A stretch of 64,000 nt of DNA from Takakia lepidozioides (GCA_030704615.1 CM060731.1:94904756-94968755); one strand, 5' to 3'; positions 45,819 to 56,811 are shown, numbered from the stretch's first letter. Made by a program: numbers and translations. Notes: generated from the sequence alone by a model not told the origin.

Positions 45819-46684
45819 TGTCGCGGCCCTTTGCCTTGAGGGCAGGGGGTCGGGACACATGAGGGGCTGCCCCTGTGGTGGGGGCAGTGGCAGCGATAGG
45901 TACGGGGGGCTGAAGCACCCTTGAGTGCCCAAAGCACTCAAGGGGGCGGAGGTGCTCACTATGTCGCGGCCCTTTGCCTTGAGGGCAGGGGGTCGGGACA
46001 CATGAGGGACTGCCCCTGTGGTGCAATGGCAGCGATAGGTACGGGGGGCTGAAGCACCCTTGAGTGCCCAAAGCACTCAAGGGGGGCGGAGGTGCTCACT
46101 AGGTGGAGCCCCGCACACCGGGATGTGGTGGGGGTGGCTTCACAAAGGGGTGGTGGTAGCTTAGCGGGACTTAGTGGGGGTGGCATAGGACTCACCTTGG
46201 GGCGGAGACCTCGTGGTGGGAGTCGTGGGGAGTCTTGGGACTCATCACGGTCCATAGGGGCCGTGGTGGGTGGGCCAAGACTCACCGCGACTCATCACCG
46301 GGAGTCGAGGGTTTTCGTGGTGGTTTGCCATAAAATGGCAGGGTTGTTTGTGAAACCCCCGCGGACAGCTACAGAAGTATATATAGGGAGTAGTAACCCC
46401 GAGAACGGTGCAAGCCCGTTGATGACCAAAAACTAGCGAGTAAGCGAGCGAGCCGGAAAGCGACCAAAGAGTGGGGAGCTGTTCCGGACTGCCAACTACC
46501 AAAGGGAATTCCCGCTGGTTCCAAATCGGTGGAGGGTTCTTTGGGAGAACAAAGGGGGACCGTTATGCCCCGGTGAGCAGCGAAGCTCCAAGTTGGTCCG
46601 GCGGCCAGGTTGGGAGTCAGGCGCGCGCATCAAAGCGAGTAACTATGACTTGAGGGGGAGCTTACCGAAGTGAGGTGCGCGACA
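45819..46684 (+). repeat. Left LTR with internal 142-bp duplication
   Basis: Begins TGTCGCGGCCC and ends GCGCGACA. The first 143 bp (45819-45961) are repeated at 45962-46100. Each copy contains small hairpins (GCCC...GGGC, CACTTGAG-type). ATATATAGGGA near 46378 is a possible TATA box. Confidence 0.95.
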
Positions 46685-46686
46685 CT

Positions 46687-46698
46687 TGGTATCAGAGC
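46687..46698 (+). promoter_or_regulatory. Primer-binding site (tRNA-iMet)
   Basis: TGGTATCAGAGC, 2 nt after the LTR, complementary to the 3' end of plant initiator Met-tRNA. Confidence 0.95.
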
Positions 46699-46737
46699 TT
46701 AGAGTTCAGTACGTGATCATTTGGGATTGGCCTCATC

Positions 46738-47961
46738 ATGGGGTCGGGCAAGCCGAAGCGAAAGCGGAACGGCCCAAAAGATGATGATCCTGGTGAGCCC
46801 GATGGGGGCGACGTGTCACCGAGGCGGCCGTTTGAGGAAGCGATGCATGTTTCCGAAAACGAGGCCGCTCAAGAGCGGGAGGAATCCGAGGAGTCGGAGC
46901 CCGAGGAATCCTTGAGAGCTCCGACAAACCAAGAGATGCCTCCCATGCCGGCAGCCTTTTGGGAAGGGTTGTTGGCGCAGTTTGGCGGGACGTTGAAAGA
47001 CGTGTTGAAGGTGGCTAATGCCACTTCCACTAAGGCAAAGTTTAAGGTGAAGCCTAAGGAACCCGACACCTTTGAGGGCGTCCAAAATCGGAAGACACTC
47101 AACACCTGGCTCCTGGAGCTAGAGCAGTACTTCCGGGCGGCCAAGTTGAGTGACGAGGATCGGGTGGAAGTGACTCCCACCTATTTGAGGGGCTATGCTC
47201 AACAATGGTGGCAGAAACGCCTTCACGACCGAGGTCCAAGCCCGGAAACCTTGAACTGGAGTGGGTTCAAGGAATTGATGAAGAGACAGTTTGTGCCCCT
47301 CAACGCGTCCTGGCTTGCCCGGGACAAGATGAGGAATTTGAAGCAAACAGATGACATTCGGGGATATGTCCAGGCTTTCAATGTGCTTTTGCTCGAAGTC
47401 GCGGACATGGCAGAACCGGAAATGGTCTTCAACTTTGTGGCGGGACTGGCCCCATGGGCCAGGCGGAAGTTGGAGGAGAAGCCACATAAGACTTTGAACG
47501 AGGCAATTGAGAGGGCTGAATGATTCTCGGATGTCCCTAGGGGTGAAAGACAAGGCCGTACGGAGCTGAACCACAAGAAGACCCGGTGGGAAGGTGACTC
47601 CTTCCGACCGGAAAAGAAGTGGGATAGGCCACGCGGCGACAATGGCACGTGGAAATCGAAGGGAGGGCCATCACAAATCAAGGCGGCACCCGGTGCTTCG
47701 AAAGGAAAAGCGGGTGGAGTGGCCTATGGCGGACAGAAGACAACCTTTGATGGAGTGTGTTTCAATTGTGGGGAGCCCAGGCACATGGCCAAGAAGTGTA
47801 CGAAGCCCCGGCAATTGAACATGACTCGGGCGACCACAGAGCTGTCGGAAGATACCATCAGTCACTTGGTGGAAGCGGTGGTCGCCAGGACTTGCAAGGT
47901 AGGCAAATTTTCTTGTGAGTTGTATCAGGAAACTGGCACCTTACGTAAAGGAAGTCAGTGA
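46738..47961 (+). pseudogene. Chromovirus Gag with zinc knuckle, two TGA codons
   Basis: One frame from ATG 46738. The acidic N-terminus is followed by the Retrotrans_gag domain (DTFEGVQNRKTLNTWLLELE, YLRGYAQQWWQKRL, LMKRQFVPLN, YVQAFNVLLLEVADM). TGA at 47521-47523 is followed in frame by a basic region and the knuckle CFNCGEPRHMAKKC (47761-47802). A second TGA at 47959-47961 stands where the relative at 35.8 kb continues into protease. Full-length family Gag-Pol is a single ORF, so both stops would prevent Pol synthesis unless read through. Confidence 0.9.
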
Positions 47962-48602
47962 TTGTTCGTGGATGGGATAATATCCGGAACTAACGTGTCG
48001 TTGTTGGTGGACACAGGAGTGTCGCACTCCTTCATGACACCGGCAACGGCACAAAAGCTGGGACTCCCGACAAGTGACGTGGGGACCTCTATTGAGGTGC
48101 GTTCTGCCAAAGGAGAACCACAATTGGCGACAAGGTTGGCGTTTGATGTTCCTCTTCGACTGGGGAGTTGGGAGGGACGTGAGAACTTCACCATCTGCGA
48201 GATCGATGGAGTGGATCTCATTTTGGGGATGACCTTTTTGAGCAAATCCAGAGCGGTCATAGATGGCCGCAAGAGAGTAGTCACGCTGCCATGTGGGAAT
48301 GGTGGCGAGGACTTACGAGTGTCGGAAATGCCCAAACCCGTGGGAGGGCGAATAAACCTTCTGTCAGCAAGGGAGTGGGCTGTGGAGGAGGCACACGAGC
48401 CCCAGTTTTTGCTCTACATTAGAGAAGTGAAGGGAGAAGGCGATGGGGAGCCGAGCCCAGATTGGATCAAGGGGATTTTGGAGAAATACCTGGATGTGAT
48501 GCCGGAGGATTTACCAAGCGGCTTGTCACTGCGAAGAGGAGTTGACCACAAGATTGAGGTGATACCGGGATCGGAACTGCCTGCCAAGGCGCCCTACCGG
48601 TG
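47962..48602 (+). pseudogene. Chromovirus protease and linker
   Basis: Contains retropepsin motif LLVDTGVSHSF (Asp-Thr-Gly kept) and the second-half motif CEIDGVDLILGMTFLSKSRA. The frame is lost at 48600, where one base is missing before SHRELVEL relative to the 35 kb copy. Confidence 0.9.
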
Positions 48603-49211
48603 AGCCACAGAGAGTTGGTCGAGCTGAAGACTCAGCTCAAAGATCTAATGTCAAAGGGGTACATCCGGCCGAGTAAGTCACCTTACGGAGCCCCGGTGCT
48701 ATTTGCAGATAAAAAGGATGGGACGCTGCGGATGTGTGTCGATTACATGGCTCTGAATAAGGTGACTATCAAAAACCGGTACCCTTTGCCAAGGATCGAC
48801 GACCTCTTCGATCGGTTGGCAGGAGCGAAGTATTTCAGCCGGATGGACTTGCGCTCCGGCTATCATCAAATTTGGGTGGCAGAAGGAGATGAGGAGAAGA
48901 CCGCGTGCAGGACAAGGTATGGTTCATATGAGTTCTTGGTGATGCCTTTTGGGCTCACCAATGCACCAACGACATTTAGCACGCTGATGAACAACCTTTT
49001 TCAGGAGTGGTTGGATGACTTTGTGATCGTGTACATCGACGACATCTTGGTGTACTCGAAAACAAAGGAGGAGCACCTGGAGCACCTGAAAAGGGTGTTC
49101 CAAAAATTGCGAGAAGGGAAGCTGTATGCCAAAGCTTCAAAGTGCGTTCGGGGTCACAAAAGTGGAGTTCCTGGGGCATGTGATTACACACGATGTGATC
49201 AAAATGGATGA
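48603..49211 (+). pseudogene. Chromovirus reverse transcriptase
   Basis: Contains [74 protein letters not shown] and the catalytic [11 protein letters not shown]. The palm and fingers are intact. A small indel at 49145-49150 shifts the frame before VEFLGHVIT. Confidence 0.95.
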
Positions 49212-50442
49212 CAGAAAGGTGAGGGCGATCTTGGACTGGGAGCCTCCGACTTCGGTCCCGGGAGTGCGATCCTTCCTAGGACTCGCCTCCTATTACCGGA
49301 AGTATGTGAGAAATTTTGCCAAGATCGCGGGGCCGTTGTCAGACCTTCTGTGTAAATCCAAAGTCTGGGTATGGAACACCTTGTGTGGCCAAGCTTTTGC
49401 TGAATTGAAGCAGCGGATGGCGGAAGCTCCAGTCTTGAAAATCCCGGAGTTCGATCGTCCGTTCAAGATACATACAGATGCGTCGGACTTCGCGATTGGG
49501 GGTGTACTGATGCAAGATGGACGTCCAGTGGCTTACGAAAGTAAGAAACTGAATGAAGTGGAGCGACGGTGGCCGACACACGAGAAAGAGATGAAGGCGG
49601 TGGTGCACTGTCTTGAGCTTTGGCGCCACTATGTTGGTTCCAACCCAGTGAAGGTGTTCACGGACAATGTCACGGTGAAGTATTTTGCCACGCAACCCAA
49701 GTTGTCCCCAAAACAACTTAGGTGGCAAGATACTTTGGCAGTGTTCGACGTGGATATACAGTACAAATCGGGACGAGACAACATGGTAGCCGATGCTTTA
49801 AGTAGAAAGCAGCAGCTCTTGTTGGTGTACAAGGGCGAGACGTCGCTCCAAAGGAAGATCCAGAAGGCTTGCCGGAAGGATGAGCTGGCGAAGTCCGTGA
49901 TGCAGGACTTGAGGATGGGGGTTAAATCGCAGTTCCACTTGCAAAATGGACTGCTCCGGTATAAGCAAAAGCGTCTCTACGTGCCGAAGGGAGGGATCAG
50001 AGATAGCCTCTTGAGAGAATGCTATGATAGCCCGCTTGCGGGCCACGGCGGAGCCAAGTGCACTGCGGCACTCTTGAAGAAAGAGTATTTCTGGCCCAAA
50101 CTGAGGGAGGAGGCAGAGGAGTATGTCAAGACATGCACCACATGCCAACAAAACCGGAGCGAGTACAAAAAGCAAGCGGGGCTGTTACAACCCTTGCCGA
50201 TTCCAGAGGGGACTTGGGAAAGCGTCTCGATGGATTTCATGACTACTATGCCGCTGTCAAAAGGATTCGATGCAATCATGGTGGTGGTGGTGGATAGGTT
50301 CAGTAAAATGGGTCATTTCATCCCCACCAAGGAGACGGCAACGGAGCAGGAAACAGGGCGACTTTACTTCGCCCACGTCTTAAAAGCATCATGGAGTCCC
50401 AAAGGATATTGTCTCGGACCGCGATCCAAAGTTTACGAGTAA
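49126..50442 (+). pseudogene. Chromovirus RNase H and integrase N-terminal/core
   Basis: RT connection ([20 protein letters not shown]), RNase H (FKIHTDASDFAIGGVLMQDG, PTHEKEMKAVVHCLELWRHY, SGRDNMVADALSRK). The integrase zinc domain ends CTTCQQNRS, but its first His is Tyr (ECYDSP where the family has ECHDSP). Core SMDFMTTMPLS and VVDRFSKMGHFIPT follow. A frameshift near 50380 ends the frame at TAA 50440 before the second catalytic Asp region. Confidence 0.9.
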
Positions 50443-51300
50443 ATTTTGGAGAGCACTTTGGAAGAAGATGGGGACGAGGCTGAAGATGAGCACCGCCTTC
50501 CGACCTACGACCAACGGCCAAACAGAAAGAGTGAATTCCGTAGTAAAGCAGATCTTGCGGAATTACGTGTCGGCAGACCAAACAGACTGGGTGGAACACT
50601 TAGACGCGGCAGAGTTCTGTTATAATAACACAGAACACTCCGCAACGGGAGTTTCCCCTTTTGTATTGGTCTATGGAAAAGCACCTCTGGTGCCGACAAG
50701 TTGGGCCGCCCAGGACGTTGAGGAACCGGCAGTAGCGGCGGTACTAGAAGAACGCGAACGTTTGTGGAAGCTCGCAAAGTACAACATTGCCAAAGCTAGG
50801 AAACAGTATGAAAGGCAGACGAATCGGAAGCGGAGGGAAGTGAAGTTTGAGGCAGGCACGGAGGTCTGGTTGAACATCAAGAATTTCCGACTACCTCCGG
50901 AAGTGAGTCCAAAGTTCGTACCTCCGTATGCGGGACCCTTTCGCATCCGGAAGGTTATGAATGAGGATGTGTATGAATTGGAGCTGCCGGCAAACAGCAA
51001 GGTGCATCCAGTATTTCACGTCTCCCTTTTGAAGCCTTACTTCAAAGATGAAGCGCGTCCGAATCGGCATCAAGTGTTGCGTCCGCCACCTGTGCTGTTG
51101 GATCATGAAAATGAACCTGAGTATGAGGTGGAGGCAGTACTTAAGTCGAGGAGGTTTAAGAACCGAGAAACGGAGTATCTCGTCACATGAAAGGGCTATC
51201 ATCATGTGGAGGCATCTTGGGTGCGTGCCTCAGAAATGGGAAACGCATCCGAGGCGGTTGCAATTTTTGAAGGACGACCTCAAAAGCGGAAGAAGCGTTG
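50443..51300 (+). pseudogene. Chromovirus integrase C-terminus and chromodomain
   Basis: From 50468: MSTAFRPTTNGQTERVNSVV with the catalytic Glu, then YNNTEHSATGVSPFVLVYGK, and the GPF/Y-like module YAGPFRIRKVMNEDVYELEL and HPVFHVSLLKPYF. The chromodomain follows: EYEVEAVLKSRRF, EYLVT, KGYHHVEASWVRASEM. TGA at 51188-51190 replaces the conserved Trp (TGG) of the WKGY motif. In chromoviruses the chromodomain targets integration to heterochromatin marks. Confidence 0.9.
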
Positions 51301-52199
51301 ATGGGGACATCAACCTTGGAGCGTGGGGGAGGAAATGCATGCTTAGCCCGGCTTAGCTAACTCAGGAATCCGATTGCAAAAACTTGTATTGTACAAAAAT
51401 TTGTTATAAAGGAAAGGGGTTCCAAATGTTGTGCGTCCTATTTTGTTTGGAATGGTGATGCATGGTGTGGTTGGCTAGTGTGTAGAATGCATGCTAGCTT
51501 ACAAAAGTGGGAGAGGTAAATTGGGTTAATTGTGTGTTTGCGCAGTGCCGAGATCGGGTGACTCCCATCCAAGGGGCAAGGAAACATGCGCCTTCTTTGG
51601 GAGTTCACGTGCTAGTGCGCACCTGGCGCGTGCGCGCTGCGCTACCAAGGTGGTTGCCTTGTAGTGCGGGCTAACGCGGAAGCTATGTGCTTCCGTCCAC
51701 GTACTATAATCGTGTAGCCTCGGGACGAACTCGTAGTGCGGCTTCGACGTGTTCCCATACCTTAGGCCGACATTCCAAGACGGACCCAATTGTAGTGATT
51801 GGGGCGCACGGTTGGTTCAAGGTTATCTTCCTAGTCAAAGTGGGTTCGAGGTGAACCCTTGCGCAAGGTGATGCCAAAGGCGGCATCATGAGCGATCGCA
51901 AGCAATGTTGTTGCAGTAAGGCGATTCGATCCTCGGGGAGGATCGTTCCTTGGCCTTGAAGTAGGCCAAGAAGAGTGCACTGGGAGGAGCTTGAGAGGCT
52001 CCACCCCTGGCCGGGACTTGGAGGAAGTCGGCCGAACTAGCTAGTGGAGAGTAGAGTCAAGTGTGGAGTTTGGTTCTTTGCCATGGGATGCCATGGTACG
52101 GAAACAAACTCCTTGATGTGCGACGCCACAACTTGGATGTTTGTTTCTACAAAATGGACAAGTCGATGAGGACATCGACTCCCTGTTGGTAGGGGTGTG
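51301..52199 (+). other. Chromovirus 3' untranslated region and polypurine tract
   Basis: No ORF of note. GGTAGGGGTGTG just before the right LTR (52188-52199) is the likely polypurine tract. Confidence 0.6.
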
Positions 52200-53066
52200 T
52201 GTCGCGGCCCTTTGCCTTGAGGGCAGGGGGTCGGGACACATGAGGGGCTGCCCCTGTGGTGGGGGCAGTGGCAGCGATAGGTACGGGGGGCTGAAGCACC
52301 CTTGAGTGCCCAAAGCACTCAAGGGGGCGGAGGTGCTCACTATGTCGCGGCCCTTTGCCTTGAGGGCAGGGTATCGGGACACATGAGGGACTGCCCTTGT
52401 GGTGCAATGGCAGCGATAGGTACGGGGGGCTGAAGCACCCTTGAGTGCCCAAAGCACTCAAGGGGGGCGGAGGTGCTCACTAGGTGGAGCCCCGCACACC
52501 GGGATGCGGTGGGGGTGGCTTCACAAAGGGGTGGTGATAGCTTAGCGGGACTTAGTGGGGGTGGCATAGGACTCACCTTGGGGCGGAGACCTCGTGGTGG
52601 GAGTCGTGGGGAGTCTTGGGACTCATCACGGTCCATAGGGGTCGTGGTGGGTGGGCCAAGACTCACCGCGACTCATCACCGGGAGTCGAGGGTTTTCGTG
52701 GTGGTTCGCCATAAAATGGCAGGGTTGTTTGTGAAACCCCCGCGGACAGCTATAGAAGTATATATAGGGAGTAGTAACCTCGAGAACGGTGCAAGCCCGT
52801 TGATGACCAAAAACTAGTGAGTAAGCGAGCGAGCCGGAAAGCGACCAAAGAGTGGGGAGCTGTTCCGGACTGCCAACTACCAAAGGGAATTCCCGCTGGT
52901 TCCAAATCGGTGGAGGGTTCTTTGGGAGAACAAAGGGGGACCGTTATGCCCCGGTGAGCAGCCGAAGCTCCAAGTTGGTCCGGCGGCCAGGTTGGGAGTC
53001 AGGCGCGCGCATCAAAGCGAGTAACTATGACTTGAGGGGGAGCTTACCGAAGTGAGGTGCGCGACA
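52200..53066 (+). repeat. Right LTR
   Basis: TGTCGCGG...GCGACA, with the same internal 142-bp duplication. Differences from the left LTR include GG/TA near 52371, several C/T changes and one inserted C near 52963. Confidence 0.95.
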
Positions 53067-53071
53067 TTCAG
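53067..53071. repeat. Target-site duplication, right copy
   Basis: TTCAG, matches 45814-45818. Confidence 0.9.
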
Positions 53072-53849
53072 TGACCCCTTAGGTCACACTTATCAAGCGC
53101 CTCATACGAGTGTAGGCCTCTCGCAAGCTCTCACTGGGCTTGCGCTGGAAGACTTGCAAACTTCGCAGCTTTTCTGTCCGTACCCCTTGGTAATTCCTCC
53201 ACAACTCCTGGAAGAACTCCACCACCGGGTTGAATCTAGGCACATGTGTTGTAGTCGTGGCAGGAGGAGTGGTAGCATCTTTAGAACTGGTACCACCTAC
53301 AGAAGTACCGGCACTATTTGTTCCACTACTAGTGCTGGCAGTGGGAGATGTTGGTGCTGATGCAACTACTGGTTGTGTCGTGCCTCGAGTAATGGAGATG
53401 TAGTCAGGTGACCAATACATCCTCCACTCCTCAATCTTTGCTTCATGTCCTCGCCTGAAGTGGTGGTAATCGTCCATAGGCGGGCCTTCCAAATGTTGGA
53501 ACAGTCCCTTCCACGCCATGAATGGGGTGAACAGCTGTGGATTGCGCATCTGCTGCAAATCACACCAACTGTCAAACTCCTGGATAAAGTTATCCAGCTC
53601 GATTGTGCCCACAGCTCTAGAGTACCTACGAGGCCCCTTGGTAGCTCCATACATCTCCTCCATGTCGTCGCACAACAATGGCGAAGGAAACCGCACACCT
53701 GTTGATGAAGCCTCTGAATCTGTGTCAGCCTCTGTACCAGATGAAGGTGGAGGTGAAGTGGTCTGAACTGAACCTCGTGAACCCACTGTCACTGCTACTG
53801 CCTGTAGCCGCACTCCCCTCAGAACCCTTGGGTAACTCCGTGATGACAC
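53072..53849 (-). pseudogene. Gag N-terminal half (resident methyltransferase element)
   Basis: The frame from ATG 53849: Ser/Thr/Pro-rich start, then FIQEFDSWCDLQQMRNPQLF, DDYHHFRRGHEAKIEEWRMY, a Ser/Thr/Ala-rich linker, and PVVEFFQELWRNYQGVRTEK with SLREAYTRMRRLISVT. An in-frame TAA (53079-53081) precedes the insertion point by two codons. Beyond the chromovirus the same frame resumes at 45818. The site of insertion is thus within the Gag domain. Confidence 0.8.
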
Positions 53850-55525
53850 TCACAACCCGCACCTTCCCTACGTGACACTATAAGGCTCTACAGGTAGCTC
53901 TAAAACTGACACGGGTGGGCACCTGTTGCGGCTCAAGGGTCATATCCCAATGGCTAAGGGCACTTGCACCTGCATCCACCGCAAAAACTCCTATGGTCTG
54001 TTGGTCATCAACCCAGCCTCACCATAGAAGAAACACTGGTGGTCTTGGCGCTGGTCATCACTCCAGCCTCACCACCGACATCATACTCTAGGATTGACCG
54101 GTGATCAATTCCGGCCTAATCCCTATGAAAGCAAGCGCCCACACAAAATCAATATGACGCACAGTCAAGCATGCAGGTGTGTGGGGGGATCCAAACACAA
54201 GAAATCAAAACATCAATAGCCCCGCACCAAAATCCCTCCACAGTGCTGCTCCTGTAAAATACCCCAGGCCAAATACCCGGACTGACTATGTAGCCTCCGC
54301 CTATGTAGGCCTTGGCAACTATAGCTACAAATTAATGAGAGCAGTAAAGAGACGGAGGGGAAGAATAGAGGCTCGACCAAGCAAGATCTAATCCTGATCT
54401 ATGCTATCAACTGCCAGACTCCTCTCAAAGTGCCTCGCTCTGCATGATGGTAAGGTGTGGGAGGTATATCTATGTCCATAAGCCTGCCACTAACCTTATC
54501 CCAAGCTACAGTAGCCCTCTCTAACCAGCCCTCCTCCTCTCTCTGCCAAGCAGAGACAAAACAATACTCCCCTATCTCCCGCTCACTGAATACTAAAGAA
54601 AATAAAGGTAGGGTCTGACTTTCTCTCAACTCAAAAGCTTTGAGACGGTTACAGGTGTCCTCGTTGCAAAGGACTGTATCTCCTTCAAGCAGAACAAACT
54701 GTTCGTTGCTAATGAACCCCTGCTCGTGGTTGCCTCGTGCAGAGCATGTCTGGCTACAACCACGTCAGATTGCAAAAACCTGTGCCGCTCCGCCTCCTCT
54801 GCTCCAGTACACCATGGCCTTGTGGCTGAACACCTTGGTCCCCGGGGCTGTCTTTGGTTGTGTTCCAAGCCTAGCTTCCACCCACTTTGGTGTTTCACCT
54901 ACAGCTGCAGAACTGCTCTCTCCCCCAACACTCTGCCATTGCCTGACTCCCAGTATGTCACAAGGTCATCCAACTGGCTTCCACTTAGCTTAGTCTGTGT
55001 GCCTTGGGAAATATAAATTTTTTCCCCAACTGTTTGAAGACTCAACGAGGAGATGAGCCCTTCAATGGCATCATCAGAGGACAGCTAGGTCATGAGCCCA
55101 GAGTCGTGAGCCCAACATACGCTCACGCCACGTCATCTTTGAATTCCAAACTTACAGGTACTATTTCCGCGGGAGGTGCTTATTTCCGCGGATTCATTTA
55201 CCCTTTACTGTCATTGCAGACGAATGTTTGTGGATGTGGATGCGTATACCTCTCACCTTTCACAATTACATTACCTGACTAGAGACACAAGCTCCGAGGG
55301 GTAACACTGAACATCTTCCACTTTGCAACACCCATACGACACTACCACATAACATGCCCTCATTATCTTTCTTACACTATGTGTATGAGGCATGAACCTT
55401 GCTATTGCATTGTAGCATTGAGCTCTATGTAGAGTTCAAAGCATCACAAGAGTCCGAAGCCAGGAGGCAGACTTAAATTATATGCCATACAGGGCCAGAG
55501 ATAAGAGGGAGTATCTGAAACTCAT
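53850..55525. other. Possible 5' leader of the resident element; no gene recognised
   Basis: C/A-rich on the plus strand, with small unconvincing ORFs. By orientation this should hold the 5' UTR and LTR of the minus-strand element, but no TG...CA repeat or primer-binding site was found, and no second LTR is visible beyond 42469. Confidence 0.35.
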
Positions 55526-55960
55526 TTGCTTCTAAACTATGACAAGAACACAAAAAACAAAGCTGTAAGCTATCTTTTATTCGAAACCCTCAGAGGATCG
55601 ACGCTGTGGCACCTCTGGAAGATCCCTTGTAAAAATACCTTCTCTGGAAAGACTACAATCATATCCTCACTTCTCTCCAGTATTTTCTACGATCTCCAGA
55701 TTGAAGCTCGTAAAGCATGGGTTTAGAACGAAATTTCGGGAGCGCGGATCATATTCATGCAGCATTCTGCAGTATGTGGGGCCTTGCCGGAATCATCTGC
55801 CACTCCCTCTCGCAAAACAAATGCTTCTGGACCGAGCTCCCTCCACTGGCATGGCGTGACCTTCGAGTCCCTCTCCACACTTTTGCCAGAGTTTGAGCGA
55901 GATGTCAACTGGAAACACCTCAAAATTTCATCTAAGGCCTCGAGACTTAACTACTATTAG
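55526..55960 (+). pseudogene. LINE 3'-terminal fragment
   Basis: Reads LWHLWKIPCKNTFSGKTTII, then SSLLSSIFYDLQIEARKAWV, stop, then after a frame change WHGVTFESLSTLLPEFERDV, NWKHLKISSKASRL. The HLWK.R.K..F motif is the segment after zf-RVT in plant LINEs. The fragment at 57950-58303 is homologous. Confidence 0.6.
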
Positions 55961-56270
55961 ACCATTCTGCTTTGGAAAATCTCAATGACGAAAATCTATG
56001 TTCTCTGTATTGCGATCTTGCTATAGTAAGGTCAAAAGGTCGGTCTGCTTAGGGACCAGCAGTTTGCGTAGGCCTGCCAACATTTAAGTGGTCTTCTCTC
56101 TTGGGATCTGTCCCAGTACTTGGTCTCTTCAAAGTCCCATTTTTGGTGGATGCATGGCTCTCATTACACTGATCACGGTATGTGTGCCTTATGGCTTGAC
56201 CAGGGTTTTAATTTTTTTTTCCCTCAATAAGTTATGAAAAAAATTAATTAGGGCAATAAACCCTGTTCTC
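55961..56270. other. No recognisable gene
   Basis: Short AT-rich interval leading into A-rich sequence before the palindrome array. Confidence 0.5.
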
Positions 56271-56310
56271 CACGAAAAATAAAAAATAAAAAATAAAAAA
56301 TAAAAAAAAT

Positions 56311-56806
56311 CCGCCAATCCTGGCGGTTGCTTCATACAAAGCGACCGCCAATCTTGGCAGTCGTTTCATCTTAAGAAAAAAAAAAAAACGACTACCAATC
56401 CTGGCTGTCGTTTCAATTTTTTCTTAAAACAGTCAGTAGCTCAGTTGATTAAGTGCACTGAGTGCTACCCAGACGATTCTGGGGTCAAATCTTGCTACTG
56501 ACGGGTGTGATATGGTTCCTGGGTGGGTGGTGCCCCATTCCTACGCCTCATGGCGGGTTACTGTGAAAGAGGTTATTTTCTCCTCTCACTATTAAGGGGC
56601 CTGATTTGTGAGCTGTCGCTCCCAAGCGTTTCATTTTTTTTAAAAGAAAAAAGAAAAAAGAAAAAAAAGAAAATGACGACTGCCAATACAGGCGGTCGCT
56701 TCACTTTTTAAAAAAGAAAAAAAAACAATCGCCAATACTGGCGGTCGCTTCATTTAAATTTAAACTAAAAAAAAAAAAAAAAAACGACCGCCAACATTGG
56801 CGGTTG
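56311..56806. repeat. Second family C palindrome array, split by a SINE
   Basis: Six units with GCGACCGCCAAT / ATTGGCGGTCGC-like arms, centred near 56318, 56352, 56399, 56687, 56736 and 56795, with A-rich spacers as at 37 kb. The 56432-56640 SINE separates units three and four. Confidence 0.85.
56432..56640 (+). mobile_element. tRNA-derived SINE
   Basis: The head GTCAGTAGCTCAGTTGATTA matches Pol III box A. GGGGTCAAATCTTG is a box B. The 7-nt ends GTCAGTA and TACTGAC (to about 56503) pair as an acceptor stem. A ~130-bp body and a T/A-rich tail follow. The anticodon stem is not formed, so it is not a functional tRNA. Confidence 0.6.
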
Positions 56807-56811
56807 CTTAA

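Larger units (their letters stand above)
45819..53066 (+). mobile_element. Nested chromovirus (Ty3/gypsy), complete with LTRs
   Basis: The element of 7.25 kb has two ~866-bp LTRs (TG...CA), a 5-bp TSD TTCAG, an initiator-Met primer-binding site, gag, protease, RT, RNase H, integrase and a C-terminal chromodomain. It is inserted in the gag gene of a minus-strand retroelement. By eye the LTRs differ by about ten substitutions (mostly transitions) and one indel, roughly 1.2%. Yet the coding region has at least three nonsense codons and three frameshifts. Confidence 0.95.

Noticed and set aside
45490-46080. 196-codon minus-strand ORF as one protein
   Set aside because: Its N-terminal half is the reverse complement of the nested element's LTR; only the part left of 45819 is genuine gag.
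52037-52666. Minus-strand ORFs repeated in the right LTR
   Set aside because: They translate the 142-bp duplicated hairpin-rich LTR sequence in antisense and mirror those in the left LTR.
56432-56503. Functional tRNA gene
   Set aside because: Acceptor ends pair, but the T-stem relies on wobble pairs and no anticodon stem forms. A body and A/T tail follow, so SINE is a better reading.
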